Positions 26,358 to 35,936 of a stretch of DNA of 64,000 bases are shown here, in pieces. Numbering within the stretch: position 1 is the first letter of the stretch; each line of letters opens with the position of its first letter. The DNA comes from JBFMCU01 sp964428225 (GTDB taxonomy: Bacteria; Planctomycetota; UBA1135; GCA-002686595), in assembly GCA_964428225.1 (NCBI GenBank), contig CAYRXS010000001.1:26236-90235 (forward strand), written 5' to 3'. Both the position numbers and the translations under genes were made by a program. The notes beneath the pieces were generated by a model. That model was not told the origin of the DNA and ran no database searches. It saw only the letters and a program-made list of their open reading frames with translations.

Positions 26358-27410
26358 ATGAAGCGCCTCTCCCGGATCCCCGCCGCGGCCCGCGTCCTGG
26401 GTCTCGCCCTCCTGGGCGCGCTCCTGGTCGTGAGCTGCTCGGACGAGCCGGTCGAGGGGGGCAACGGGAAGTCGCTCTCCCTGGGGGGCAACGCGGGCCA
26501 GGCTTCCCTGCTCGCCCTCTTGCCCTTCATCGAGCAGACCCGCATCGCGCACTCGGGCACCCGCGAGGTCCTCAGCAAGGACTGGAGCGTGGTTCCTCCC
26601 CACACGATTCGCTTCCGCGAAGAGGTCCACTCGAGCGGGCAGGGCGACTACTCGATCCTGGCGACCGTGGCCCTCGAGGGCGTCGCGCCCTCCTGGACGA
26701 TCTTCCAGCTGCTCCAGGAGAACCGCCAGGGCCTGTTGTTCCGCTACCGGGACTTCGCCATTCGCAACGGTCAGCTCTTCCGCCAGAACTGGCAGGTGAC
26801 GAGCCTGGGCGTTCCCGGGAACGTGGCCGGGCGGACGTGCCAGCGCTACTCCGTGGAGTCCATCGGCGGCGGGGGCCACAGCTACACCATCTCGGTCGAC
26901 GAGCAGACGGGATTGATCCTGCACTACGAGGAGAAAGACCACCTGGATCGGCTCATCTCCTCCCTGACCTACGAGGCCGTCGACTACGCGCCCGATTTCA
27001 CCGGCGTCGCCTGGTACGAGGAAGACGACCGGAAGAAGCTCGACCTGGGCGGGGACCTTCAGCCACAAATCGGGTTCGATCCCTTGGAGCCCCAGCTTCT
27101 GCCGGTGGGATACGAGCGCTCCGAGGCGGAGATCGCCGAGGTGAGCGGCGACAAGTGGTTGAAGCTGACGTACCAGGATGGGGTCAATACGCTGTTCTTC
27201 CTCCAGCGGTTCCCCCTCCGTGAGCGCCGGGATGGCTCCGGAAGCCGGGGCGGGCTGAGAGGAGTGACCGGCACGGAGGACACCGTGTCCGTCTATCTCC
27301 TCGGGGCCGCCACGGTGCTGCACGGAACCGTCGAGCGTCGAGAGATCATCGCGGTCGGGAAGGTCCCGGAGACCACGCTCCTGGACTTCCTCCAGTCCGC
27401 TCTGGACTGA
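26358..27410 (+). CDS. Lipoprotein with MucB/RseB-like domain
   Basis: 350 aa. The signal peptide ends in a lipobox (LLVVSC, Cys27). The body resembles MucB/RseB and LolA-like half-barrel folds: GRTCQRYSVESI and SYTISVDEQTGLILHYEEKDHLDRLISSLTYEAVDY are characteristic of the RseB N-terminal lipid-sensing domain. In E. coli, RseB protects the anti-sigma factor from proteolysis until it senses lipoprotein or LPS stress. Its position directly after an ECF sigma and anti-sigma pair supports an analogous role here. The family is recognised from sequence pattern only. Confidence 0.65.
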   Translation: MKRLSRIPAAARVLGLALLGALLVVSCSDEPVEGGNGKSLSLGGNAGQASLLALLPFIEQTRIAHSGTREVLSKDWSVVPPHTIRFREEVHSSGQGDYSILATVALEGVAPSWTIFQLLQENRQGLLFRYRDFAIRNGQLFRQNWQVTSLGVPGNVAGRTCQRYSVESIGGGGHSYTISVDEQTGLILHYEEKDHLDRLISSLTYEAVDYAPDFTGVAWYEEDDRKKLDLGGDLQPQIGFDPLEPQLLPVGYERSEAEIAEVSGDKWLKLTYQDGVNTLFFLQRFPLRERRDGSGSRGGLRGVTGTEDTVSVYLLGAATVLHGTVERREIIAVGKVPETTLLDFLQSALD

Positions 27411-27421
27411 GCCGCCGCCGA

Positions 27422-27450
27422 GAGCCCGTTCCTGTTCCGGGGAAGGGCTC
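27422..27450. terminator. Hairpin after the sigma operon
   Basis: GAGCCC (27422-27427) pairs with GGGCTC (27445-27450), extended by TTCC/GGAA inside. It lies 11 bp after the RseB-like gene stop. There is no T-tract, so it may be a weak or factor-assisted terminator. Confidence 0.35.
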
Positions 27451-27633
27451 CGCTTCCGGGAACGCGAAGGGCCCGGGTCGGACGATCGGCTACTCGCGGA
27501 TACGCCCGTTCGTGGACCTCCCGGCAATCGCCGCTTGCGTATTGGTGGCCCGACCGGGATTGCGTACAAACTGATTGCCGGGACGAACGTCGGTCGAATC
27601 CCTCGAGCCCCGCCAATCCGGAGTACGAGACCC

Positions 27634-28926
27634 ATGAAGAAGCCCACTCCGAACCAAGCCGCCCCCCCGGTCCTGTCGTGCATCGCGCGGTGGGCGCTCG
27701 CGATCGGAATCCTGCCCACGGCCGGCCTCGGCGCCGCCACCACGAACGAGCCGGCATCCCCTCCGCCGCAGGGATCGATGGAGCTTCTGAGCGAGATCAT
27801 CGATGCGGCGAGCGACGGCCGCTACTGGATCGAGGCCCGGTACCGCTTCGCGTACATCGCGCAAGGCGGCAAGAAGGCCGAGGCTCTCGCCTCCACCTTG
27901 CGCACCGTCTTCGGCTACGAGACCAGCGTCTGGAACGACTTCCAGGCCGGGATCGAGTTCGAGAACGTGACCGCCATTGGCAACGACGTCTACAACAGCA
28001 CGCAGAACGGGCACCTGTACGCTCCCATCGAAGCCGATCCGGAAGGCACCGAGGTCAATCAGGCCTACATGGACTACCTGGGAACGGATCTGACCACCTT
28101 CCGGATGGGGCGGCAGAGGATCCGGTTGGACAACCAGCGTTTCGTCGGCTCGATCAGCTGGCGGCAGAACGAGCAGACGTTCGACGCTTTCACGATGTCC
28201 TCGACCCGGATGGACCGGTGGAAGCTCTTCTACGGGTACATCAACAACGTCAATCAGGTCTTCGGCACCAACGCGGACATGTCCTCGCACCTCTTCAATG
28301 CGAGCTACGAGCTCGAGACGTGGGGCAACCTCGCGGGGTATCTATACGCTCTCGACTACGATCACATGTCCGTGCTCGACACGACGACCATCGGGATCCG
28401 CTGGACCGACGAGTCGGACGTGAGGGGCGACTTCAAGCTTGCATGGACGCTGGAGGCGGCCACCCAGAGCGACTACGCCGACAACCCGAACAGCATCGGC
28501 GCCAACTACTACCACGGCGAGCTTGCCGCGACCATGACCGACGCCCCCGCCGGCCTCGGCATCCGGGGCGGCTACGAGGTCCTGGAAGGAAACAGCGCCA
28601 AGACCGGAGACATGTTCTCCACGCCCCTCGCCACCAGCCACGCCTTCAACGGCTGGGCCGACGTCTTCCTGACCACGCCGGACACCGGCCTGATGGACTA
28701 CTACTTCGCGGTGAACGGAACCCTGAACAAGGCGAAGTGGGCGGTCATCTACCACATGTTCGAGCCCCAGGACGGCAGCATGGACTACGGCACCGAGCTG
28801 GACGCGGTGATCTCGTATCCGTGCTCGAGCCGCGTCCAGGTCGGCCTCAAGGGAGCCTTCTACTACTCCGACGGCTTCGCCTCGAACCGCGACAAGATCT
28901 GGTTCTGGCTGTCGATCAGACCCTGA
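27634..28926 (+). CDS. Outer-membrane beta-barrel protein (alginate-export-like)
   Basis: 430 aa from ATG 27634, which starts a signal sequence (hydrophobic about 12-32). The body is alternating amphipathic strands with many aromatic residues (YWIEARYRFAYI, WKLFYGYINNV, ANYYHGELAATM, GLKGAFYYSDG). The motif TFRMGRQRIRLDNQRFVGSISWRQNEQTFDAF is characteristic of the Alginate_exp/porin-like family. It probably forms an outer-membrane pore; the substrate is not evident. The C-terminal residue is not the usual Phe. It stands alone, with about 220-240 bp of non-coding DNA on each side. Confidence 0.78.
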   Translation: MKKPTPNQAAPPVLSCIARWALAIGILPTAGLGAATTNEPASPPPQGSMELLSEIIDAASDGRYWIEARYRFAYIAQGGKKAEALASTLRTVFGYETSVWNDFQAGIEFENVTAIGNDVYNSTQNGHLYAPIEADPEGTEVNQAYMDYLGTDLTTFRMGRQRIRLDNQRFVGSISWRQNEQTFDAFTMSSTRMDRWKLFYGYINNVNQVFGTNADMSSHLFNASYELETWGNLAGYLYALDYDHMSVLDTTTIGIRWTDESDVRGDFKLAWTLEAATQSDYADNPNSIGANYYHGELAATMTDAPAGLGIRGGYEVLEGNSAKTGDMFSTPLATSHAFNGWADVFLTTPDTGLMDYYFAVNGTLNKAKWAVIYHMFEPQDGSMDYGTELDAVISYPCSSRVQVGLKGAFYYSDGFASNRDKIWFWLSIRP

Positions 28927-29165
28927 GCTTCTCCCCGCATCCGAAAGGGACCCGAGGGCGGCCGGAAAACCTTTCTCCGGGGGGCCGGAGCTCCGCCGTC
29001 GAAAACTGAGGGATCGGCTACGTACGGGCCTCGGGGGTCTTCGACAAGAAGATCAGCCCCCGGCGCGGCTTAACCGCGCGTTTCCAGAACCCGTGGTGCC
29101 TCCTCGGGCCTTGCCCGATCCGAGGTGGGCAGAACACCAAGAGCGACCCCCAAGCACGTACGGAA

Positions 29166-29540
29166 ATGAAGAAGATCCTCATTGTCGATGACTCGGCCAC
29201 CATGCGCAAAATCATCATGCGCGTCCTACGTCAGGCCGAGTTCGTAGCCGAAACGGTCCTCGAAGCCGCGAACGGAGTCGAGGCCTTGCAGAAGCTCGTG
29301 TCGGATCCCGACATCCAGATGATCTTCAGTGACATCAACATGCCGGAGATGAACGGGATCGACCTCGTCAAGGCCGTGCGCACGAAGCACGACAAGGACC
29401 AGATACCGATGGTGATGATCACCACCGAGGGCGGCGAAGCAATGCTTCAAACCGCCATGGAGAGCGGCGCCAACGGATACGTCACGAAGCCCTTCACCCC
29501 GGATGCGATCCGCCAGGCTCTGGAGTCCGTTGTTGGGTAG
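29166..29540 (+). CDS. CheY-like single-domain response regulator
   Basis: 124 aa, a single receiver domain. The acidic pocket is Asp8/Asp9, the phospho-acceptor Asp56 (FSDINMP), the Thr switch is in ITTEGG and Lys108 is in VTKPF, all intact. There is no output domain, so it acts by protein-protein contact, like CheY. Two CheX-like phosphatase genes follow directly, the first starting within its 3' end. No CheA, CheW or flagellar genes are in the window, so the partner kinase must lie elsewhere. Confidence 0.92.
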   Translation: MKKILIVDDSATMRKIIMRVLRQAEFVAETVLEAANGVEALQKLVSDPDIQMIFSDINMPEMNGIDLVKAVRTKHDKDQIPMVMITTEGGEAMLQTAMESGANGYVTKPFTPDAIRQALESVVG

Positions 29541-30075
29541 CAGCGCAAAGGCCGCCCGGTCGAGCGCAGATCCCTCGATCCCGGGTCACTCCGACCTCCT
29601 TCAGGTTCTCAAGGAGTCCGCCCAGGAGGTGCTCACCATGATGGTGTCCACTCTCCAAGAGGCGACCGTGCGCCGACAGATCGGTCTGGATTCCATCGAG
29701 ATCGAGGGGGAGGACGGCGCCCCCCAGCAGTTGTGCATGGACATCGAGGCGACCGTCGAGTTCCAGGGAACGCTCGTCGGCGCCGTCGTCCTGCGGTGCA
29801 CCACGGAGGGAGCCCAGGACATCGCCCGCAGCTTCCTGATGCTCGAAGAGGGCGACCCGCTTGAAGAGGACGAGATGGCCGACGCACTCGGCGAATGCGC
29901 CAACATGGTGGCCGGCACCCTCAAGACGAAGGGGCTCGATCCCCACGGTGAGTTCCAGCTGGGAATCCCCCAGCTCAAGAAGAACGAGACGCCCCCCGTG
30001 GGCCGCCATCGCGGCGTGCTCGCCTATCGCCTGACTCAGGGCGTGATCGCCCTGGAGATCTGGCTAGATGACTGA
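29530..30075 (+). CDS. CheX/CheC-family protein (putative CheY-P phosphatase) 1
   Basis: About 181 aa if started at TTG 29530, which has GGAG just upstream and overlaps the CheY stop by 11 bases; an ATG at 29503 is an alternative. The helix DALGECANMVAG fits the CheC/CheX phosphatase pattern D-x3-E-x2-N-x3-G (Asp codon 29881, Glu 29893, Asn 29902). The fold otherwise matches CheX-like domains (FQGTLVGAVVLRC, GVLAYRLTQGVIALEI). Such proteins dephosphorylate CheY-P. A second paralogue follows seven bases downstream. Confidence 0.75.
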   Translation: MLGSSAKAARSSADPSIPGHSDLLQVLKESAQEVLTMMVSTLQEATVRRQIGLDSIEIEGEDGAPQQLCMDIEATVEFQGTLVGAVVLRCTTEGAQDIARSFLMLEEGDPLEEDEMADALGECANMVAGTLKTKGLDPHGEFQLGIPQLKKNETPPVGRHRGVLAYRLTQGVIALEIWLDD

Positions 30076-30081
30076 ACCACC

Positions 30082-30648
30082 ATGACCGAGACAGCCAGCA
30101 AAGTCGTCACCGACCTCGAGCTCATCGAGAACATCTTCGAGCGGATCAGCGCGGACCTGGGGATGATCATCGATCGCGAGTTCAAGATCTCCTCGGCCAC
30201 CGTCGAGCGCGCCAACAAGAGAGTCGAGGGACGGTCGAAGATCCACATCTCGTTCAAGCTCTGCTTCAAGAGCGAAGAAGGGTCCCAGCACGGCTGCGCG
30301 CTCATTCCGCTGCCGGACGCCATCAGCCTCGCCGCCTATCTGATGATGGTCCCGGACGATGCGGTCAAGACCCATCGCTCGACGACGAACCTCGACCGCT
30401 CCACCAAGGACGCGATGCTCGAGGTGGGCAACTTCATCGGAGGGGCCTCCGACGCGGTCACGCGCAGCTGGTTCACCGACAACGTCTCGGTGCGCTCCGA
30501 AGGCTGCCAGGGAGTGCGCGCCAACGTCCGCCCCGCCTTCCCGCGGACCGAAGGCGAGGAGCTGATCGTCGGGCGGGCCACCGCGCAGATCCACGACTTC
30601 CCCGAGTTCGAGATCATCCTCATGCTGCCGGTGCTGCCCGGCATGTAG
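30082..30648 (+). CDS. CheX/CheC-family protein (putative CheY-P phosphatase) 2
   Basis: 188 aa. KDAMLEVGNFIGGASDAV again satisfies D-x3-E-x2-N-x3-G (Asp codon 30409, Glu 30421, Asn 30430), the catalytic helix of CheX/CheC. The rest diverges strongly from the first paralogue. Being the third gene of a CheY-CheX-CheX cassette and followed by a strong terminator, it is likely co-expressed with the regulator. Whether both are active or one modulates the other is not visible. Confidence 0.72.
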   Translation: MTETASKVVTDLELIENIFERISADLGMIIDREFKISSATVERANKRVEGRSKIHISFKLCFKSEEGSQHGCALIPLPDAISLAAYLMMVPDDAVKTHRSTTNLDRSTKDAMLEVGNFIGGASDAVTRSWFTDNVSVRSEGCQGVRANVRPAFPRTEGEELIVGRATAQIHDFPEFEIILMLPVLPGM

Positions 30649-30673
30649 GGCGCGCCCGCCAGAAGGGGCACGA

Positions 30674-30724
30674 AGCTCCCCGCCCTCTCCTCGCTCGGGA
30701 GGGGGCGGGGAGCTGCATTTTTTT
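30674..30724 (+). terminator. Strong rho-independent terminator
   Basis: AGCTCCCCGCCC...CTCC (from 30674) pairs with GGAGGGGGCGGGGAGCT (to 30714) around a short loop, and is followed by GCA and seven T residues (to 30724). It closes the CheY-CheX-CheX cassette. This is the clearest intrinsic terminator in the window. Confidence 0.85.
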
Positions 30725-30868
30725 CCCGTGTCCCGCGGAGGGGCCGGGGGGCGCGTCTCACGCGATTCGGTTTTGACCCCCTCCCGTCCTCGCGCCGCTC
30801 GACGGGGTACGTTTGGGTGTCGCCGGCCCTTCCGACCTTCCGGCGAGGCCCTGCTCGAGGACACCCGC

Positions 30869-31312
30869 ATGAGCGCCGAATTCGAGGACAAGCCGTTTTC
30901 CGAGAACCACCTGGACTCCCCCGAGTACCGGACGCGGCTGATGCGCAAGCTCAACACGCTGATTGCCGTGTTGGAAGTGGCTTGCGCCAAGGTGCGACGT
31001 TCCCTCGTCAATCCCGACGCCGACACGGAGAGGCTGAATCGGATTCACAAGAACCTCAAGGACACGCTGCAGGTGTGTCTGCGGGCCAAGAGGGCCCTCG
31101 AGCGGTGCGAGAAACTGCCGGAAGGTCTTCCCTCGAGCCTCACCAGGGGCATCGGGGACGAAGCAGAGGCGCGGACGGAGCGGCTGCACGGCGCGGGCGT
31201 CGAGATGAGCTCGGCCGAAGAGACGGACAAGTTCGCCGAGCTCGGCCCGATCGACCCTCAGGAGATTCGGGCGACGGACATCAACGAGCTCTGCCGCCGT
31301 CTTCAGGAGTGA
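30869..31312 (+). CDS. Hypothetical helical protein
   Basis: 147 aa from ATG 30869; codons further upstream look non-coding. It is predicted by eye to be mostly helical (LMRKLNTLIAVLEVACAKVRRSL, LNRIHKNLKDTLQVCLRAKRALERC), with an acidic C-terminal half. There is no signal peptide, membrane helix or recognised domain. It lies just after the terminator of the CheY/CheX cassette and is convergent with nadE (25 bp). It may relate to the same signalling system, but nothing in the sequence proves that. Confidence 0.65.
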   Translation: MSAEFEDKPFSENHLDSPEYRTRLMRKLNTLIAVLEVACAKVRRSLVNPDADTERLNRIHKNLKDTLQVCLRAKRALERCEKLPEGLPSSLTRGIGDEAEARTERLHGAGVEMSSAEETDKFAELGPIDPQEIRATDINELCRRLQE

Positions 31313-31337
31313 CCCCTACGCGCCCACCACGACTCCG

Positions 31338-32159
31338 CTATTTGCGCCAATCGCGCAGGTAGCGGAAGTCGTGGCTTATCGTACGTCGCGAGAGCTTGGC
31401 GATGACCGGGGGAAGGCGCTTGAACTGGTTGGCCACCACCCGGCGGGCCACGCGGGCCACGAGATCCGCGTCGAATCCCTCTGCCAAGACCTCCTGCTCG
31501 TCGTAGCGCCGATCCACCATGCGGTAGAGGAGCCGATCCGCCTCCTCGTACGTGAAGCCGAGATCGGCCTCGTCGGTCTGCCCTTCCTCCAGATCGGCCG
31601 ACGGCGGCTTGTCGATCACCTCGGCCGGAAGCCGCAGGTGCCGGGCGACCTGGTAGACCTGGTGCTTGTACAGATCTCCGAGCGGATTGATCGCATGCGC
31701 GGAGTCCCCGAACTGGGTGGAGTACCCCAGTAGCATCTCGGTCTTGTTGCTCGTGCCGATGACCAGCCCTCCCCACTCCACGGAGAGGTCGTAGAGCACG
31801 GTCATGCGGCAACGGGCCATCACGTTGCCCCGTCGCAGCCCGTCGTCGACCCCCTCCGTCTCGAGGTAGCCGTCGGCCATCGCGGAGATGTCCACGGTGC
31901 GGGACTCGACGCCGAGGCTCCTCGCGACGAGGCGGCCGTGCGTCTCGCTGTCGGGATTCGACGTGCGATAGGGCATCAGGACGCAGAGCACGCCCTCCGG
32001 AGCGAAGGCGTGCGCGCAGAGGGCCGCGGTCACCGCGGAGTCCACGCCCCCGGACAGGCCCACGACCACGCGGGACATCCCCGCCGCGCCCACCTCCTCT
32101 CGGAGGAAGCTCACGAGCAGCTCGGTCACGAGTTCGGGCTGGACGTCCAGCTCGCTCAC
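31338..32159 (-). CDS. nadE: NAD+ synthetase (synthetase domain only)
   Basis: 273 aa from GTG at 32157-32159, five bases after the stop of the upstream glutaminase-like gene; codons further upstream overlap that gene and look unrelated. The ATP-pyrophosphatase P-loop GLSGGVDSA (Ser36-Ser41) and NVMARCRMTVLYDLS, IGTSNKTEMLLGYSTQFGDSA are hallmark NadE motifs. It converts deamido-NAD+ plus ammonia and ATP to NAD+. The length equals the ammonia-dependent form, but the preceding gene encodes the glutaminase half that is usually fused to it. Confidence 0.93.
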   Translation of the reverse strand: MSELDVQPELVTELLVSFLREEVGAAGMSRVVVGLSGGVDSAVTAALCAHAFAPEGVLCVLMPYRTSNPDSETHGRLVARSLGVESRTVDISAMADGYLETEGVDDGLRRGNVMARCRMTVLYDLSVEWGGLVIGTSNKTEMLLGYSTQFGDSAHAINPLGDLYKHQVYQVARHLRLPAEVIDKPPSADLEEGQTDEADLGFTYEEADRLLYRMVDRRYDEQEVLAEGFDADLVARVARRVVANQFKRLPPVIAKLSRRTISHDFRYLRDWRK

Positions 32160-32164
32160 GGGTG

Positions 32165-33040
32165 CTACGCCTCCTCGTCCGGCTCGGGGTGCCTGGCGAG
32201 CGGGACGTGCCGGGTCAGCTCCTCGGCGAGGATCCACGGCTTCTCGTCACGCCGCAGGGGCGTCTCCACGCGCGCTCGCCGGAGCGCGCCCGGCTCGATC
32301 CGCTCCTCGAGCATCCCCGGCTCGAGGGCGCCCAGCCCGGCCCGCATGCCGCCGAAGGGGTCGACGAGACAGCTGCCTCCGCCGAAGCCAATACCGTCCT
32401 CCCAGCCGACGCGTCCCGCGTAGATCACCCACGTCCGGAAGAACATCGCGGTCGCGGTGATCATCGTCTCCCAGGTACGCGTGGAGGACAGCCCCGGGCC
32501 GGGCGCCTCGACTCCGCGGGCCGGACCCGCGCTGGCGACGAGCAGAGCGTCGGCGTCGTTCAGGAAGTGGATGTACGCGCTCGGCACGTGCCAGAGGTCC
32601 TCGCACAGGAGCGGACCGATGCGCCCCAGCCGGCTCTCGATGATCCGGAACTCGTCTCCCGCCGCGAAGTCGCGCGCCTCGTCGAAGATCCCGTAGGAGA
32701 CCAGGTGCACCTTGCGGTGGACGTCGAGCAGCACGCCGTCCTCGAAGAACGCGAGCGAGTTGTAGAAGCGCTCCTCCGGAGCCCGCTCCACGAAGCCCAG
32801 GGCGATGGAGATGTCCTTCGAGAGGTCCGCGAAGCGGGCGAGCTCGTCGGCCTCCCGCCCGAGCCCCAGCTCGAACACCTGGTCCTTGAGGTAGTAACCG
32901 GTCAGGGAGAGCTCCGGGAACACGACAAGATCCGCGCCGCCGGCCTTCGCGGCGGCGATGGACTCCGCGTGCATCTCGTGGTTGGCGTGCAGATCCCCCA
33001 GCCGCGGATTGATCTGGGCGATGGCGATTCGGCAATCCAT
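32165..33040 (-). CDS. Carbon-nitrogen hydrolase, NadE-glutaminase-like
   Basis: 291 aa with a complete nitrilase-superfamily triad: Glu43 (FPELSLTGY), Lys110 (HRKVHLVSYG) and Cys146 (LLCEDLWH). The CEDLW context is the one seen in the N-terminal glutaminase domain of glutamine-dependent NAD synthetases. The gene ends five bases before nadE, so it most likely supplies ammonia from glutamine to the separately encoded synthetase. An independent amidase role is the alternative. It is part of the HAD-MoxR-glutaminase-nadE operon. Confidence 0.82.
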   Translation of the reverse strand: MDCRIAIAQINPRLGDLHANHEMHAESIAAAKAGGADLVVFPELSLTGYYLKDQVFELGLGREADELARFADLSKDISIALGFVERAPEERFYNSLAFFEDGVLLDVHRKVHLVSYGIFDEARDFAAGDEFRIIESRLGRIGPLLCEDLWHVPSAYIHFLNDADALLVASAGPARGVEAPGPGLSSTRTWETMITATAMFFRTWVIYAGRVGWEDGIGFGGGSCLVDPFGGMRAGLGALEPGMLEERIEPGALRRARVETPLRRDEKPWILAEELTRHVPLARHPEPDEEA

Positions 33041-33059
33041 GGCTTCCTCCCCTCGAGGG

Positions 33060-34063
<1,004 letters not shown>

Positions 34064-34067
<4 letters not shown>

Positions 34068-34783
34068 CGCGTGCGGTCCAGGATATACGAGCGGAGCCCC
34101 TCCAGCCCACGTACGCAGGGCGGGGCCTTCGGATCTCCCTCGCCGTCCAGGGGGAGCTCCGCGCCGTCGTGGTTCACCAGCACCCCCTCGATACCCGCCC
34201 GGCGGGCCCCCGCGACGTCCAATTCCGGATCGTCCCCCGCGTGGAGGGCCTCCTCGGGAGCCACCCCGGCCCGCTCCAGGGCCCGCCGGAAGATCTCCGG
34301 CTCGGGCTTCTCGATCCCCTCCAGGGCCGAGCAGAGCACGGGATCGAAGACCCCCTCCCAGCCCAGCGCAGCGAGGAGCTGGGGCAGCCGGGCGCTCCAG
34401 TTCGAGATCACCCCGAGGGAGAGCCCCCGCTCGCCCACGGCCCCGAAGAGCTCCTCGACCCCCGGGAACACGCGGAACGAGGCGGCGGTCTCGAAGTGGG
34501 CGAAGAGCTCGTCGGTGAGCTCCTCGAGCGCCGCGCCCCGGATCTCCAGCTCCTCGCCGAACAGCCGGTGGATGAAGGCGCGGAACCAGGGATCCGTGTG
34601 GCGATGGTGTCCGTCGATCGTCCGCGGGAGGGCGTGGTGGATCCGCCCCATGAGGCTCCTCATGGCCTTCTCGTCGATCTCGCACCCGCGGTCGCGGGCG
34701 GCGCGGGCATAAACCTCGAAGCGCGAGACTCGCGTGGTGATCAGGGTTTCGCCGATGTCCAGGAAGATGGCTTGCAGCGGCAT
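34064..34783 (-). CDS. HAD-superfamily hydrolase (HDHD3-like)
   Basis: 239 aa from the ATG at 34781-34783. Motif I is FLDIGETL, with Asp nucleophile and Gly-Glu where DxD phosphatases have a second Asp. Motif II is VISNWSARL, motif III Lys is in EKPEPEIF and motif IV is HAGDDPELDVAGA. The cap is helical. It resembles HDHD3-type HAD proteins with unknown phosphoester substrates. First gene of the operon that continues through MoxR and the NAD synthetase pair. Confidence 0.85.
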
Positions 34784-34899
34784 GGGTGCAGGAATGCGGT
34801 GGGGAATCCCCCTTTGACCCAAGGGGGGGAAGGGCGGGGGCCGATCCTAACCGGTGGGGGGGTGGTTCGAGAGCCGCGGAAGCGGCTCCGAGGAGCTAG

Positions 34900-35913
34900 A
34901 TGCGAGACGATCCTTCGACCGAGCGCCGCGGCGTCGCTTCATGGTGGGCCATTCCCGCGATGGCCCTCCTGCTGTCCGTGGTGGCGGCCTGCGAGGGCCT
35001 GCAGGGACCCTCGATCCGTGATCGGCTCGCCCGGGTGACCCCACCCGCGGAGGGGCCGAGGGAGCCCCTGCTGTGGGAGGGATGGCATCCGATCGAGCTC
35101 CCCGAGGATCTGCGGAGCCCCCTCCTCGTGGTCCACGGGCTCGCTGACGACGGCTACGTGGTGGCCGCCCTGGACTACCTGGCCGCCCTGTCCGCGGCCC
35201 ATCCCGGCCGAGCCGCCCTGCTCGAGGCCCAGGGGGTGCTGCGGGCCCGCCTCGGCTTCCACCGGGCCGCCGAGCACGACTTCGAGCGGGCCCTGGAGCT
35301 CGACCGGACGCGGCCGGAGCTCTGGTACGCCCTGGGCCGCACGCGCCTCGCCCTCGACCTGCCCGCCGCGGCCGTGGAGACCCTGCGGCGCGCCCTCGAG
35401 CTCGGCGCCGACGACGCCCTCGTTCATCGCGACCTCGCCCGCGCCTTCCGCACCCTCGGCCGACGGGTCGACGCGGCCCACCACTACGAGCAGATGCTCC
35501 GGCGCGACGGCGGTCGACGGACCGACCTGCTCGTCGAGGCCGCCACCCTGGCCACGGCCCGCGGCGGGCGAGGCGTGGCCCGTCCGGGCTGGGAGCGGGC
35601 TTTTGGCCTCCTGGACGAGGCCCTCACCGAGAATCCCGGCTCGACCCAGGCCTGGTTCGTCCGGGGGCTCCTGAGCGAGTACCGCGGCGATCTCCCCGGG
35701 GCGCTCGACGCCTACGGAGCCGCCCTGGAGCACGATCCCCTCCACCTGCCCTCCCTGACGAATCTCTCCCTGGTCGCCCGGCGGGCCCGGGAATCGGCGC
35801 GCTGCCGGGAGGCCGCTCGCGGCGCTCTCGCGATCGAGACGGATCCCCGACGTCGCAAGCTCCTCGAGGGGCTGATCGCGGTCTCCGCCCCGACGAGCCC
35901 CGCGCGGGAATAG
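34900..35913 (+). CDS. TPR-repeat lipoprotein
   Basis: 337 aa. The N-terminal signal has a lipobox (LSVVAAC, Cys31). Tetratricopeptide-like repeats follow, for example AEHDFERALELDRTRPELWYALG, AVETLRRALELGADDALVHRDLA and ALDAYGAALEHDPLHLPSLTNL. It is likely an outer-membrane-anchored scaffold. It is divergent from the HAD gene and convergent with the retropepsin-like gene. The exact start (34900 or a nearby alternative) does not affect the lipobox. Confidence 0.8.
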   Translation: MRDDPSTERRGVASWWAIPAMALLLSVVAACEGLQGPSIRDRLARVTPPAEGPREPLLWEGWHPIELPEDLRSPLLVVHGLADDGYVVAALDYLAALSAAHPGRAALLEAQGVLRARLGFHRAAEHDFERALELDRTRPELWYALGRTRLALDLPAAAVETLRRALELGADDALVHRDLARAFRTLGRRVDAAHHYEQMLRRDGGRRTDLLVEAATLATARGGRGVARPGWERAFGLLDEALTENPGSTQAWFVRGLLSEYRGDLPGALDAYGAALEHDPLHLPSLTNLSLVARRARESARCREAARGALAIETDPRRRKLLEGLIAVSAPTSPARE

Positions 35914-35936
35914 GGCCAGAGCCCGCCGCCCCGTCC

